Part shown: in pieces, positions 1-10,961 of the stretch
Numbering within the stretch: position 1 is the first letter of the stretch
How the letters are laid out: the number at the start of each line of letters is the position of its first letter
Source of the DNA: Monosiga brevicollis MX1
Taxonomy: Eukaryota; Opisthokonta; Choanoflagellata; Craspedida; Salpingoecidae
Reading direction: 5' to 3'
Length of the DNA stretch: 64,000 nt
Assembly: GCF_000002865.3 (NCBI RefSeq)
Contig: NW_001865040.1
Coordinates: 1,901,428 to 1,965,427, forward strand
Position numbers and translations under genes: made by a program
The notes under the pieces: model-generated
What the model saw: the letters and a program-made list of their open reading frames with translations, nothing else
The model's database searches: none
Told to the model about the DNA's origin: nothing

Positions 1-1486
1 GCGACTGGGCGACATCCAGTGACACCGTCATCCCTATTAGTTCAGCCTAAGGCGGCAGCCTTTGGCGACAACGATGCAGACTCAGAACTTCGGCGCCTCC
101 AAAGCATTTGGCAGTACGTTGCAGATGTGACGGCCCTCGGCCAGGAAGAGGCGGCTGAACGTTATGACCGGAAGGTCAACATGGTGGAGTTCAAGCCCGG
201 CGACTGGGTGGTGGTCTCCATCAAGGCGGTGCGGTCACCCACAGATCGTGCCACACACTCCTCGAAATTGGGCGCCCGTTGCATTGGGCCATTCAAGGTA
301 CTCGAGCGCGTGAGCGCGAATGCATATCGACTTGAGCTGCCGAACGACGTCCGCGCCCATCCAGTTATCAACATCGAGCATCTACGCCGTTACCACCTTC
401 CGGCAAATGCAGCAGAGGACTTCCGTCCTGCTCCAGTTTCTCGTGACTCATATGGCGAGTACTATCTAGTCGAGACTTTGCTCGACAAGCGCACTGTGCG
501 GCCCAAGGGCCGTGCGGGCCGTCCTCGTATCGAGTATCTCGTCAAGTGGATGGGTTACTCAAAGGAGGAGGCAACCTGGGAACCTAGGGCCAGCCTTCAC
601 GATTTTTACATCAAGGAGTTCGAAGCTGCCCGCCCTCGTACCTGAGTTTCACACGGTCAAGTGTACCCCATTTTGCGTGCTTGCATGAATCATGAAACTT
701 GCATTTTTTTTCTCTCATCCTTGTTTCCCTTTTTGTTCTCAGCGTGCCTTCGCCATTTCTTCCGTTTGTCTCTGAACCATCCTCGCCGGATCGGGGCTCC
801 GGCTGGCGAGGGGGGGTGTTAGCGTCAAATCCGTGCTTCCACGCATTTGAACACTCCCACTGCTTTCGCACACACTCAGCATCGGTCGCTATGGGTCTTC
901 CTATTGGTATTCCATAGCTACGACGACCTCACACATTGACACCTACTTTTGGACCCCCTGGGCTTGATCCTCCTCGTGGCAGTCACATGAGTAAACACCG
1001 CGTGTGACGCGGTCCCCACGATGCCTGGGCAGCTGCCCTGGGGCAATAAGCTTGTGGCTACTGTTGTTTCCCTTTGTTGTGACACCTGCGGTCGGGCACG
1101 AGTTGCACTTTCCCTATCCTCGGGATTGAGCGACTCTACAGCTATTCTAACGGTGCACCTGGTCTGGTCACTGTGAATGCTTGCCGACCGCAGGTACGTC
1201 AAGCCCTCTGCCATTCTGTCTTCCCCTTGCTCTCCTGTGTGCTCTGCTCTCTTGTGACTTTCCCTATCCTCGGGATTGAGCGACTCTACAGCTATTCTAA
1301 CGGTGCACCTGGTCTGGTCACTGTGAATGCTTGCCGACCGCAGCTGGTTCAATTGACCTCAAGACACCACCAAAGCTTTCGCTCCGCTCCGACGGACGTC
1401 TCTCAAACCTCTCTCAAAACGCTTCCTCAAACCTACGCGCTTCCTCGCAACCCAAAGACGGCCTCCAGACGTGCTGGAGCCTGACA
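1..1486 (+). mobile_element. 3' end of a Ty3/gypsy chromovirus with its 3' LTR
   Basis: The window opens inside the pol gene of an LTR retrotransposon. An open frame at 19-645 carries the integrase C-terminal region, with a GPF-type module (GPFKVLERVSANAYRLELP), followed by a chromodomain near its end (EYLVKWMGYSKEEATWEP). That pairing defines the chromovirus branch of Ty3/gypsy, in which the chromodomain guides integration to marked chromatin. After the stop comes about 170 bases of untranslated sequence, a purine-rich tract (about 804-816), then an LTR that begins TG and ends CA (817-1486, 670 bp). Only the 3' end is in the window, so LTR-LTR divergence and age cannot be estimated. The visible coding part looks open; the rest cannot be judged. 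Confidence 0.85.
817..1486 (+). repeat. 3' LTR of the chromovirus
   Basis: The LTR starts TGTTAG directly after a G-rich tract and ends CTGACA, so the ends form a short imperfect inverted repeat. It is about 670 bp. It contains an 87-bp direct repeat, copies at 1107-1193 and 1257-1343, separated by 63 bp, so a 150-bp unit is partly duplicated. The right edge is followed by a T-rich run. The 5' LTR is outside the window, so the borders rest on the TG/CA ends and the purine tract only. Confidence 0.65.
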
Positions 1487-2118
1487 ATTTTTTTTTTTTA
1501 TTGGATTCTTTTTTTGGTTCTTTCTTTTGATTTGTTTAACGCTGTCCATGCTCTGGAAGCCTTAAGCCCGTGGTCGAGCATTCGAGTATTCTAGATATTT
1601 TTCAAGAATTTGCCACAGCTTGGCATCAGGTGCCACGCAGCCGACTTGCATCTTGCGTTTTTCACGGCTTAGTTTAATTTTTTTTTTTCCCTGCAGGCAA
1701 GTAAGGTGATGATGAAGTTGTAGATGTTGCATGGAATTTGGTTGAGGTGATGAGAGCTGATTGACCGCTTCTCAAGCTTCTCAACAAGTGAAGGGATTAC
1801 AGCCGCGATGAATTTTTGCAGATTGGGTGTCATGGTCGTTTCTGCTTGATTGAGATTTACGCTCGAGACTCAAGACCCGACTCGACTTGAAGAAAAAATA
1901 GGAGAAGAGAAGCAGGAGATAAAAAAGGTGCAAAGACTCAACAAAATGCCATCCCTAACATTCAAACCACTCGACTACCAAACACGCGCGCATCAACGTC
2001 AATGGGGGAAGTGCACGCCTTGGACAAACAGATGGGTGTCTTGTGCGCCCATCAAAGCTGACCATCTAAAAACCGGGCAAGGGGCTGAAACACTTGGTCG
2101 GCCACGCCTGTTTGCAGC
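1487..2118. other. intergenic, no gene seen
   Basis: This stretch lies between the LTR and the 3' end of the ornithine-type carrier. It is relatively T- and A-rich with short poly(T) runs near 1490 and 1680. The open frame at 1850-2149 has no recognisable domain and runs into the last exon of the opposite-strand carrier. It probably holds the carrier's 3' untranslated region. Confidence 0.5.
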
Positions 2119-4084
2119 CTATCGCAGAACCTTGGCCACCAACTCATAGACAAAGAAGAGGACAGCGTTGGAAGGCATGGCGCGACCCACGGTGATGGCC
2201 CAGCCCTACGGGAAAATCAGGGGCAAGCATGAAGGAAGTGAAGCTACGACGCATGCGTGCTTATCAAGCAAAGAAAAGGAACGCAAGGCGGAGGCGTCAA
2301 GCGCACCTTGTAAAGGCCACGCGCTCCTTCTGTGCGGAGAATGTGCATAAAGACGGTTCCAAACCCTTGGCCACGGATGGCAGGGTTGGTCTGCTGCTGA
2401 GATTTGACCTGTCAACAAAATCAACCATGGCCGGGGGTCAGGCGAAACAAGATCAAGCAAACCACCAGATCAGATGCACACGCGAAACAACGAGAGCATT
2501 GCGCGGCGGAAGCTCTCGAAAGAGATGGCAGACCACGACGAACCGTATCAGCAGGATAAAACGCCGTCCAATAGGCCATGCCACTCATGCCACCAGCCAT
2601 CTATTGAGCAAAATCGGGTTCGAAGCGATGATTGGTTGGTACACAAAGAAGGGGTACGAGATTGGTGTGAGAGGCGGCGTCGATAGGTCGTTTGCAGCCG
2701 TCAGACAAAGAGCTTACCGCAACCTTCCAGCCTGGGATGTCATCGCGCGTTTTGCCTTCGGGCGTGAAATACTATGGTGAACAACGCAGCATTGCATTGC
2801 GGGTGTGAGAGCAGCAAGGGTAAGACGAGCAAAGGTAGGATGTGCCCGCCCGCGGGGAGCCAATGCAACATACACGGCACAGTGTCTCATAGACGGTGTA
2901 CCAGGCCATGTTGCCAGGAGCCTCACGCATGAGTGTGGCCAGATGACCTCGGTAGAGGCCGCCGATGACGCCTTCAGTGCGCACCGTCTACATCAAGTGT
3001 TTGAATTGGCGGGTGAGCACTGAAATGGGTGTGGGGAGAGTGCCTGATGAGGGCAACGTAGTGCACTTTCACCTGGGTGATACAATGCCAAGGGCCGCGG
3101 TAAATTTGCGGATTTCCAGGAACTGATTGAATCTGGAACCCGCACACATGCAGAATGGTGAGTCGACGCTGGTGTTCATCCCGACTTGTGGTATCCGGTT
3201 TGGTGCATGGTGTCGAAGTAAGGCATTAGTGGGCACTGCAACGCACCTGGAGCTTGCACTTGATGAGTTCCACTGGGGTGAGAACAAAAGAGACACCGAT
3301 ACCGGCTGCCAAGCCGCCGAGTGCCGAACGAAAGATGCCATCGGCCATGCCGTTGCGGTCCAGCTTGGCGACAGTGGTTTTGTAGCTCGAGAAGAGCACG
3401 GCATTTTCGGCCATGGAGCCCAGCAGGGGCGTGGTCAAGCCCTAGGAGCAGAGCCATTCATGGAGAGGTGCCCAGAGTACGCATGTGAAAAGTGAGGTCG
3501 TGCTCATGACAAGGGGGAGCGGGTTTAAGGCCCGCGGGATCACGGAGCAGAGAGAACGTACGCGATAGAGCGAAAAGACACCCTTGTGAGCGATGGTGGT
3601 CTTGATGCAGTCGATCGGCCCGCTGAAGCGTTTCTGCAAAACGAGAGCCATGCGGAGGAGTGAGTGTAGCACGAGGCTGAAGCGGATCATTGCGTTGGGG
3701 CTTTGGACACGGGACATACGCCTTGGGTTTGCAGCATGACTTTGACGGTATCAAAGGGAAACTCAACGAGTTTGCAGGCAAAACCGGCCACCTGAGAATT
3801 GTAGGCAAGCATTTGAGTTTGGTGTGCGTGGCTGGCAGACAAGCGATCTGCTCTGTCTGCTTGTCAACTGGACAAAAATCTGCTTCTTCGATCTTATTTT
3901 ATTCCGCCAATGTCTTTCTGGTCTTGCCTGGCTGGGACACTCTCTTTGGACGGGGTCGAGTGTGCAGGAGAAGGGAAGGGGCACTGACCGATCCGGCGGC
4001 AAAATTTTTGACAGCAATCAGGGTGTCACTGGGGGCCGCGGCCGCAGCCTCGGCGGCGGGCACGGGCGTATTCGCAACACTCAT
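2119..4084 (-). CDS. mitochondrial ornithine/basic amino acid carrier (SLC25, ORT1/SLC25A15-like)
   Basis: SLC25 carriers exchange metabolites across the mitochondrial inner membrane. Ten exons join in frame to 302 aa: 3989-4084, 3720-3791, 3562-3633, 3247-3441, 3073-3132, 2874-2987, 2718-2771, 2544-2600, 2307-2408 and 2119-2205. All three carrier repeats show the P-x-[DE]-x-x-K-x-x-x-Q signature: PFDTVKVMLQ, PVELIKCKLQ and PADTVKSQQQ. The segment around LTPVELIKCKLQ and the preceding GSMAENAVLFSSYK resemble fungal Ort1/Arg11 and animal ornithine carriers, which feed the urea and arginine cycles. The start at 4084 is the ATG nearest the first repeat; an in-frame ATG at 4210 would add 42 residues. 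Every intron is phase 0. The substrate is inferred from similarity; a carnitine-type carrier is the main alternative. Confidence 0.88.
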
Positions 4085-4846
4085 GGCGGACGGTTCGTTG
4101 ATGCTGTAGTTTGGGACAACAAAGCGTAAGGCGGGCGTCAGGTGGCAGCAAGGGGCGCTTCTAACCACAAACGGGCTGCCAAAAAACCCTGAGCAGACCT
4201 GCTCAAGCACGAATCAATCAAAGAGTCCGCAGAGACGCAGAAAAGGCGAGAGCAACCAAAAAAAAAAGCAAAAGCACGTGTAGCAGAAAAAAAGTGAGCG
4301 AACAAATGAGCAAGAAACTGCAGAGCCGACCTTTACATGTCCAACACAAAGGCAGCAGCATTTTGAGACCCATCACAGCGGGTTCATCCCGTAGGGGGCC
4401 CATTACAGACAGAGAGAGAGAGAGAGAGAGCGAGAGAGAGGAGAGAGAGAGCGAGAGCGAGAGAGACAGAGAGAGAGGTACCTGAAGGGGTTTAGCTTGT
4501 GGTTGGTTTCTGTCACTGGCACACGAAAAAGTTTTTGCAGTTGATGCTGAATCCTGATGACTGGTTTGCAGCAACACACAAAAGAGATGTGTGTGTGTGT
4601 GTGTGTGTATGTTTTCGTCCCTTTGCGCATGCATGTGAAAGACTCCTCCTCTTCGGCTTGAGATGTCAGACGGGTTTGTCGTAATGTCAGAATAAAATTG
4701 CAGCCGAAAAAACAACACGGCCCAGCACTACAGGTACAATGTCATGGCACAAAAAGGTTGCGTCCCCCTGCAAGAGTGCGTCTCAGACGCCAGGTCCTTG
4801 TCGAGGGGAAGGGCGGGGGCTTGTGCTTCTTCAGCTCGAGGCGCCC
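4085..4846. other. intergenic with microsatellites
   Basis: This lies upstream of the carrier and downstream of the M48-like gene, both on the minus strand. It holds a GA-rich stretch (about 4410-4477) and a (GT)n run (about 4589-4608). Open frames here are translations of these repeats (Ser/Leu or His/Thr strings). No gene is supported; it should contain the carrier promoter. Confidence 0.6.
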
Positions 4847-5740
4847 TCAGCCTCGGTCTAATGATGCCACAGTGCTCTCCATTTGGGCTCGAAGGGCCAA
4901 GAAGCGATGAAGAGGGATGGGGTGTGCTAGCATCGGCTCAAACGCTGCGTTTTGGGCCTGTACCGCTGGGTCGGCCAGCTGCTCGGCCCAAAACTGCAGC
5001 GCCCCATGGCCATAACCCGCTGCTGCCGCCATTTGATCGGCCTCGAGCTCCTGACGTCGAGCGTAGGCTTGCAGACTGAAAAAGGCACCTGGCAGGCCCA
5101 GGACGGGCGCCAAACCAGCCACGCCCACGCGCAAGCCGAGTCCAAAGCGCAAGAGGGGCGCCACTGCCACCAGCAAGCCACCTAAAAGTAACTGCAGGCC
5201 CTGCCGCTTAATATGGTGGTTGCAAGCCAGGTGGGCCATTTCGTGCGCCAGAACGTAACGATCAGGTGGTTGCAGCACCGTGTTGTAGTACGCATCCGGG
5301 TGAAAGGGGGCCAGGGCTGCGTCGGTCGACTCAAAGGGATCCTCGACACGCACTCGGCTCAGCGTGTAGTTGAGCACGAGTGACTCGGGAATAACCAGGT
5401 ACTGATGCTCGCCAAACCAAAACGAGCCCGCCGAAGCTGCGAAAAAGCCTGTGCGATGCGGAACCACAGCCACGTGCAATTGCTCCAAGCTATGCAAACC
5501 CAGTCGTTGTGCCATGGCACGCAGTTCGAGCACCAGTTCATCACGCAGTGGCTGTACCTTCATGCCGAGACGCCGCTCCCGCATCCATGTCCAGGCGTAA
5601 ATGTGCGCTCCCAGTTGACCGCGGATGCTCTGCTCATTGTACCAATTCAAGACGGGGCTCAAACCTCCCGTCACCAACGCTGCCGAGCCCAGCGCCGCCA
5701 CGCCGGCCAGTGCCCGACCCACCACACGCCCTGCTGTCAT
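4847..5740 (-). CDS. M48-type membrane metalloprotease-like protein, TMEM177-like
   Basis: A single exon of 297 aa, starting at the ATG at 5740. A hydrophobic N-terminus (residues about 5-30) could be a membrane anchor or import signal. Residues 166-170 are HEMAH, a zinc-protease HExxH helix, and 231-235 are ELEAD, which fits the ExxAD third-ligand motif of M48 peptidases. Two hydrophobic helices (about 182-222) lie between them. The order of blocks (VIPESL, the HEMAH helix, a hydrophobic pair, an Arg/Glu-rich helix, then HPIPLHRF) also parallels human TMEM177, a mitochondrial inner-membrane protein tied to COX2 maturation. As I recall, animal TMEM177 lacks the zinc motif; here it is intact. 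Function is inferred; a plain M48 peptidase is the alternative. A poly(A) run lies just upstream (5752-5773). Confidence 0.7.
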   Translation of the reverse strand: MTAGRVVGRALAGVAALGSAALVTGGLSPVLNWYNEQSIRGQLGAHIYAWTWMRERRLGMKVQPLRDELVLELRAMAQRLGLHSLEQLHVAVVPHRTGFFAASAGSFWFGEHQYLVIPESLVLNYTLSRVRVEDPFESTDAALAPFHPDAYYNTVLQPPDRYVLAHEMAHLACNHHIKRQGLQLLLGGLLVAVAPLLRFGLGLRVGVAGLAPVLGLPGAFFSLQAYARRQELEADQMAAAAGYGHGALQFWAEQLADPAVQAQNAAFEPMLAHPIPLHRFLALRAQMESTVASLDRG

Positions 5741-5983
5741 GACGAGAGATGGAAAAAAAAAAAAAAAAAAAAACAGGAACACTGCCTTGCCAAATCTGTC
5801 TGACAAATACACTTAAGTATTTTACATCTCGCAGCATCAGATTCTTTTGGGCTCAACGGTCACAAGAGCACACACACACACACACTCTCGCGGCGCGCGC
5901 TTCTCTGGGGATCGGCACCCGTGACCCCCCGACTTCCTGTCTGCTCAGTGTGGCTGTTTGTACTGGGTTGGGATTGGTGAGCC
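5741..5983. promoter_or_regulatory. short head-to-head spacer, likely shared promoter region
   Basis: The M48-like gene (-) and the coiled-coil gene (+) start 243 bp apart and diverge, so this spacer must hold both promoters. It contains a 22-base poly(A) run and a short (CA)n tract near 5871-5883. No clear TATA box or other motif stands out. Confidence 0.4.
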
Positions 5984-8900
5984 ATGGCTGATTCACCGCC
6001 GCTGGATTCGCCTGACCCCGTGTCACTTTCAGTGACTGGTCTCGCGGCCCCTTCGCAAAGATCAGCGGACAGTGGAGGCGCGAGCCGGGGCGTGTGGACG
6101 TCCTCGCCTCGCCGACCAGTCACCTCAACGACCGCTGATAGTGCCCATGCCATCGGGGGCGGTCAGCAAAAAATCTCCAACCTTGGTGATGGTGATGCTG
6201 TTCGGCGCACCTTTGAGGAGAGGCTGCGACGTCTCGCCCACATTTCTGTTCACCAGTCCACTACCGACCATCGTCCGGAAGCGGCTCCGTCCTCGGTTCG
6301 CGTCGCTCCCCTCCGGCGTCGCCCCCTGCTCGCCTCCCTCAAGACGATGCTCGATTCATTCAAGACTCTCTCATCGTTGTCCTCGCCCTTCCTTCTGCTG
6401 TTGACCGCTCTTTTGTGGCGATGATCTGCACAGGTCAACCTTGATGCTGATCGCTTTTCGACTCCCGCAGCTGGCATTGCTCCTGCCATGCCTGCCACGA
6501 CGGTCAACAACGTGCAGAACAGCACGCGGCACATCAACGCAACCACCCGCATACATGACACACACCACCACACCTGGCAGAATACCACTTCCGAGTCCTA
6601 CGATGAACTGAGCCGTATCCGCCTTCAGTTGCGTCAACTTCGGGCCGACAATGTACGTAGAGGCTCGATTGCATCGCTCAAGTGTCAATATCGATCAATC
6701 TGTTTTGCTTGCCTTCGTATGTTTGTCAGTGGGAAACTCAGCAACCATTTGTCTGTCTTGCCTCTGCCTTACCTCATGGCCAATGACCACCCGACGCCAC
6801 CTTCGCATTTGGCTTCACACTCTTTGACTACTAAAACAGTCCCATGCCGACGACATTGTACGCATTGCCCTCCATCTCGCCACCCCTTGCTCGTGCACAG
6901 GCCGGCGATGCTGATGCTTGCCAATCTGTTTGCGTATGTGCGTGTGGCTGTTGCCATGTCTAACCGAATCCCGCCTCCCTTAGACGCGCGAGGAACTCGA
7001 TCGCTCGTTTAAAGTATTTGAACACGAGCGCCAGCAGTGGCGTGTCAAAGAGACTGAACTCGTACGTCGATGCCTGTGCTGTCAAGGACTCAGTCGGCTG
7101 GCCTCAAGTTTCTGATGACTTGCCCTTCGTGCATCGAGCCTTGCCTTGCTTGCTCTGCTATTTGGGTGCCCTTGACTGCCGGTTTGTCTCAATTGCCCGA
7201 GCAGATACATCAGTTGCAGGCACTCCTCAACGAAAATGCCACGCTCAAGCACCAGGCCAACCTTCGATCAGAGTCCATCGTGCACTTTGAGGGTGAGCTT
7301 AGCGAAGCCGTCAGTGCCATGTCAACTGAGCGCCAACATTGGTTGCACGAGCGTGAGGCTCTCGAAGATCGAGTCAGTAGCTTGCAAGACGAGATTAAGA
7401 GCATGCGCCAGCAGGTGAGCCCTTTGCTACGGCCCCGCTCTCGACACCCCGTTCATTTCGCGTGGGACTGCATTGGCATTTTTTGCTCGGCCATTTCTCA
7501 TGACTGGGGTGGAACGGCGTGCGGGGATCAATATAGCTGTCGCGTGAGCAACAGCAGGGTGATGCGTTGCGTGCACGCTGCGAGCACTTGCAGAGTCGGA
7601 ATGATAATCTCTCTCAGGTAGAGCTTGAATTTGTCAAACAGCATTTTGGGAGGCAAGCCCTTTCAGCAGCTGCGGTCTATGTGCTATTACCTTGGCGTCA
7701 AAACACATTTGCTTTCGTGTGTCATTCCTTAGGAGGTAGATAGCTTTCAAATCACCTTGCGCAAGGAGCGTCTGCAGTGGGAGTCCACGACCAATCAGGT
7801 TGGCATGACTGTTTTGGGTGGTCCCTTCCTCACAATGGCTGTTGCCTACTCGGCTGGATGAGCCTCGGCCTTGAGGCTGCACACAACGAGCTCACTACCT
7901 CGTCTGCATGGCTGGACAGGTACAAGCCGAATTAGAGACCTTTCAAAACACAGCGCAGGGTGAACGGCAACAACTCAAGGCTGAGGTGGACCGTCTGAGG
8001 CGCGACATGGAAGATGCAGAGGTGCGGCTGGTGTAATCACGAGCTATTGAACAAGCCCCACAGCTTTTTGAGCCTAGATTTTCTGGAATGAAAGAAAAAG
8101 AAAAAAAAAAGGAAAAAAAGCTAAAAAACTGCCACGTTTCGTGCTGTTGCGGGGGGTTTTTTTTTGCTGAAATTGCCGGCCTTGTGCACTGCTCGGCCAC
8201 AGAACAAAGTTGTGCGCCTGGAAGGTGATCTTCAGCGGGCGACACAGGATGGCAATGCTGCGCGACGCGAAGCCGAGATGCTGCGGGACGATCTGGCGCA
8301 AGCCGAGGTTGGGAGACTTGATGTACATAAAGTCTTTGACTTTTCTTTTCGCTTTGTTGACTGTTGGTACTGTACCACTCACTCTTGATCAACTGATGGT
8401 GATGCAGGAGCGCCACGCCGCCGAATTTGAGGCCCAGGCAGCGACTCTGCGGGCTCAGCTCGAGGCCCAATTCCATACCCGTCTGGCAGAGCAACAGGAC
8501 AAGGCCGCGCAGGCGGAAATGCAGGCCTTGGAAACACATCAAGAGCAGCTCACCTCCATCACCAAACGCCATCAGCAAGAACTGGAAAAACAACAAGATG
8601 ATTTCTCCCGCGTAAGCTTGTGATCCTTAGCTCAGGCTCCCCCTAGACTCTTTGACGGGGCAGCCTCTGACAATCATCGGGCACTTAGGAGGAGGCGGCT
8701 TTGCGACGTGATTTTACGCAGACGATCCGCGAGCGCGATGAATTGGTAGCGCGCCTCGAGGCCAGGTAGGGCCATCGCCAAGCGAGGAACAACTGACCAT
8801 GGCCTGCCTTTCTCATGTACTTGATGGACGGACGACAATCACGATCATGCAGTTGCGCCAAGCTGCAGCTGGCTGCAGACACCCACAAAGCACACGCTCA

Positions 8901-9821
8901 AGAGGTGGTGACCAGTCATGCACACCTAGCACGTCAGCTGCAGCAACAGCTTGATGCACACCACCACGGCTACCGCACGATCTTGCAGCAGATTCAGACC
9001 TCTGGGTGAGTGCCAGACTGAGTCGAGTGCTCGCCCTGGGCTTTGCAATGGTGACGGTCTCATGCTGGTACGTGGCATGCGAGAAAGGACCGTGCACAGT
9101 TCAGAGCCAGTAAGTGAGCCATCTATGGCGACAGCTGCACCCTTATCGCTGGGCGATTTGACGCGAGAGACACGTTCGGGTGCTGCATTGGGGGCCGAGA
9201 CCGAGCACGCGTCTACCAGCGTCACGGAGCACCGTCTGGACTTTGACCAGCAACTGGGTTAGTCGGCGTATGGCTGAGTACCCCCCGCCTGAGCATGTCT
9301 GTGTCAGGGGCTCACGCTGGGCACTTGTGCAGCAAGCATCTTGCGTGGGTCGTTTGCCAAGTTACCAGCTCGTCCCATGATGTCATCGGCCGCATTCGCA
9401 GAGTAAGTATCTGCAATTGTCTCGATCCAGTGGGGCTCGTTAGCATACTTGTGCACACGCGGGTGCGAGATGCCCGGACACTGGTGTCGTTGTGAGAAGC
9501 TACTGGCGTAGGGAGCCTAACAATTGGATGCTGATGGCTACCTCCCCCCCATCCTTTAGCCACGAACAGGTCCATGGGATTCGGGCAGGCGCTGCTGCAT
9601 CTCCCGAGCAGCAGCGCCGCACTCGCATGCAAAATACGCCCTCCCAAGGCCAACAAGAGCACCGAAGCGCAGCTGGTGGGCATCCTCAAGCAAGTGGAAC
9701 AACCGGCAGCATTGCTAACCCCCGTCGCGACTACGACAAGCCTTGGCTATCCCACATGTCCAACTCACAGCCACGCACTGACGGATCCGCTCCAACGGCC
9801 ACATCGACCTCCCGAGCATAA
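5984..9821 (+). CDS. long coiled-coil protein, function unknown
   Basis: A chain of short exons carries heptad-rich, Glu/Gln/Arg-rich sequence. Approximate exons: 5984-about 6400, 6434-6652, 6983-7061, 7205-7414, 7555-7617, 7732-7797, 7920-8021, 8202-8307, 8407-8610, 8690-8766, about 8850-9005, about 9090-9260, about 9306-9400 and about 9570-9821. The N-terminal 130 residues are Ser/Pro-rich and probably disordered. The middle gives almost continuous coiled coil, with segments such as EVDSFQITLRKERLQWESTT and EAEMLRDDLAQAE. The C-terminus is again low-complexity. Such architecture is typical of centrosomal, ciliary or Golgi tethers, but no specific family is recognised. The start at 5984 is the first ATG of the first long frame. 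The end of exon 1 and the last two exons are uncertain; a slightly different frame would end near 9942. Confidence 0.6.
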
Positions 9822-10961
9822 CCCGTCGTCTTTGCACACCCATCCTTTTTTTTTTCCTGCCTCGACTCTAACGATGAGCCTGCCCGTTCCTCACTCTGTC
9901 GCACTCGCGTGCCGACAGTCTCTAGCTGCCAAAGCAAATTGAGTTGCGGTGCCCTATTCTTCAAGGGTGACGCATCTCCATAGCAGTAAAGCATAGAAAT
10001 AAACCTCTCACTCAACACTAAAACTTGATGTTCACAACTTTTTTTGAATTTTGAGATTGAAAATAAAATTTTGATGAAGACAGAGTTTCAAGCACGGCCA
10101 AGGTCGGACGAGGATGAGACACGGCGCAATGCCCAAGCGCTTGAATCCGGCGAGCTGGTGCGGCTGGGATGGTGCCAACGAGATCATGGCGGGTGGCGGG
10201 GTTTTCAGAAACCAAACTTTTGCCAGCTTCGTCCGAATTTGGTGCGGGATCACGGACAACCCGGACCAACAGCAGCACCACCTGGCTCAAATTCGCAACG
10301 ACTCAACCTAGAGTCATACCGCGACGAAGACCAACCGAATCTCCATCCTGACGTTGGGTGCAGCGCTGCTACTGCATGTGCGTGTGTGTATGAAAAAAAA
10401 AAAAAAAAAGGTGGAAAGCAACGGTGAAGATGCCCTTTTCTCTCTCACACTTTCTCCTCTGTATGGTCTCGGGCTTACGGTCGAGACCAGTCAAGATCGG
10501 TGCCCGAGTAGCTTTGTGCGCTGGGCGGCGACTTTGCGGACACCTCTGGCTCTTTTAGAGTAGCAAGGGCGAGTGTTCTCCTCGTTCATTGGTGGCGCAC
10601 AGTGCCTCCCTGTCACCTGGTTTTGCACGAGGCTGGGAACGAGGGTGCTGCCGGACGAACGTTGTGCGTTCCAGCTTTTCGCACACAAGCCAGCGCCAGC
10701 CAACTCCGTCTGCAGCTTGGAGGCTGGTCAAGACCCGGGGCATGTTAGCGGGTGTGGAGTGCGTGGCACATCCTTGAGCTGAGCACTGCTGCAGTCGTCT
10801 GGCGTCGAGCTCCGAAGGGGGTCATTTCGCTCTCACCCACGGCTGCTGACGCTGCTGGTAGCTCGCGATCATCGGCTTTTTTTGAGTCGATCAACTGAAG
10901 CGCAGCCGCACACACACATGCGTCTGCTGCCTTCAACTTGATTTTTCTAAAGCTTGGCAAC
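9822..10961. other. intergenic, no gene seen
   Basis: About 1.1 kb between the coiled-coil gene and the SH3 membrane protein. Open frames on both strands (for example 10044-10427 and 10018-10290) overlap each other and show no domain, no consistent splice pattern and several low-complexity tails such as the poly(A) at 10393-10409. It probably contains the upstream gene's 3' untranslated region and the next promoter. Confidence 0.5.

Noticed and set aside
918-1352. Minus-strand frame with a duplicated block inside the LTR
   Set aside because: The duplication is the LTR direct repeat; no coding evidence.
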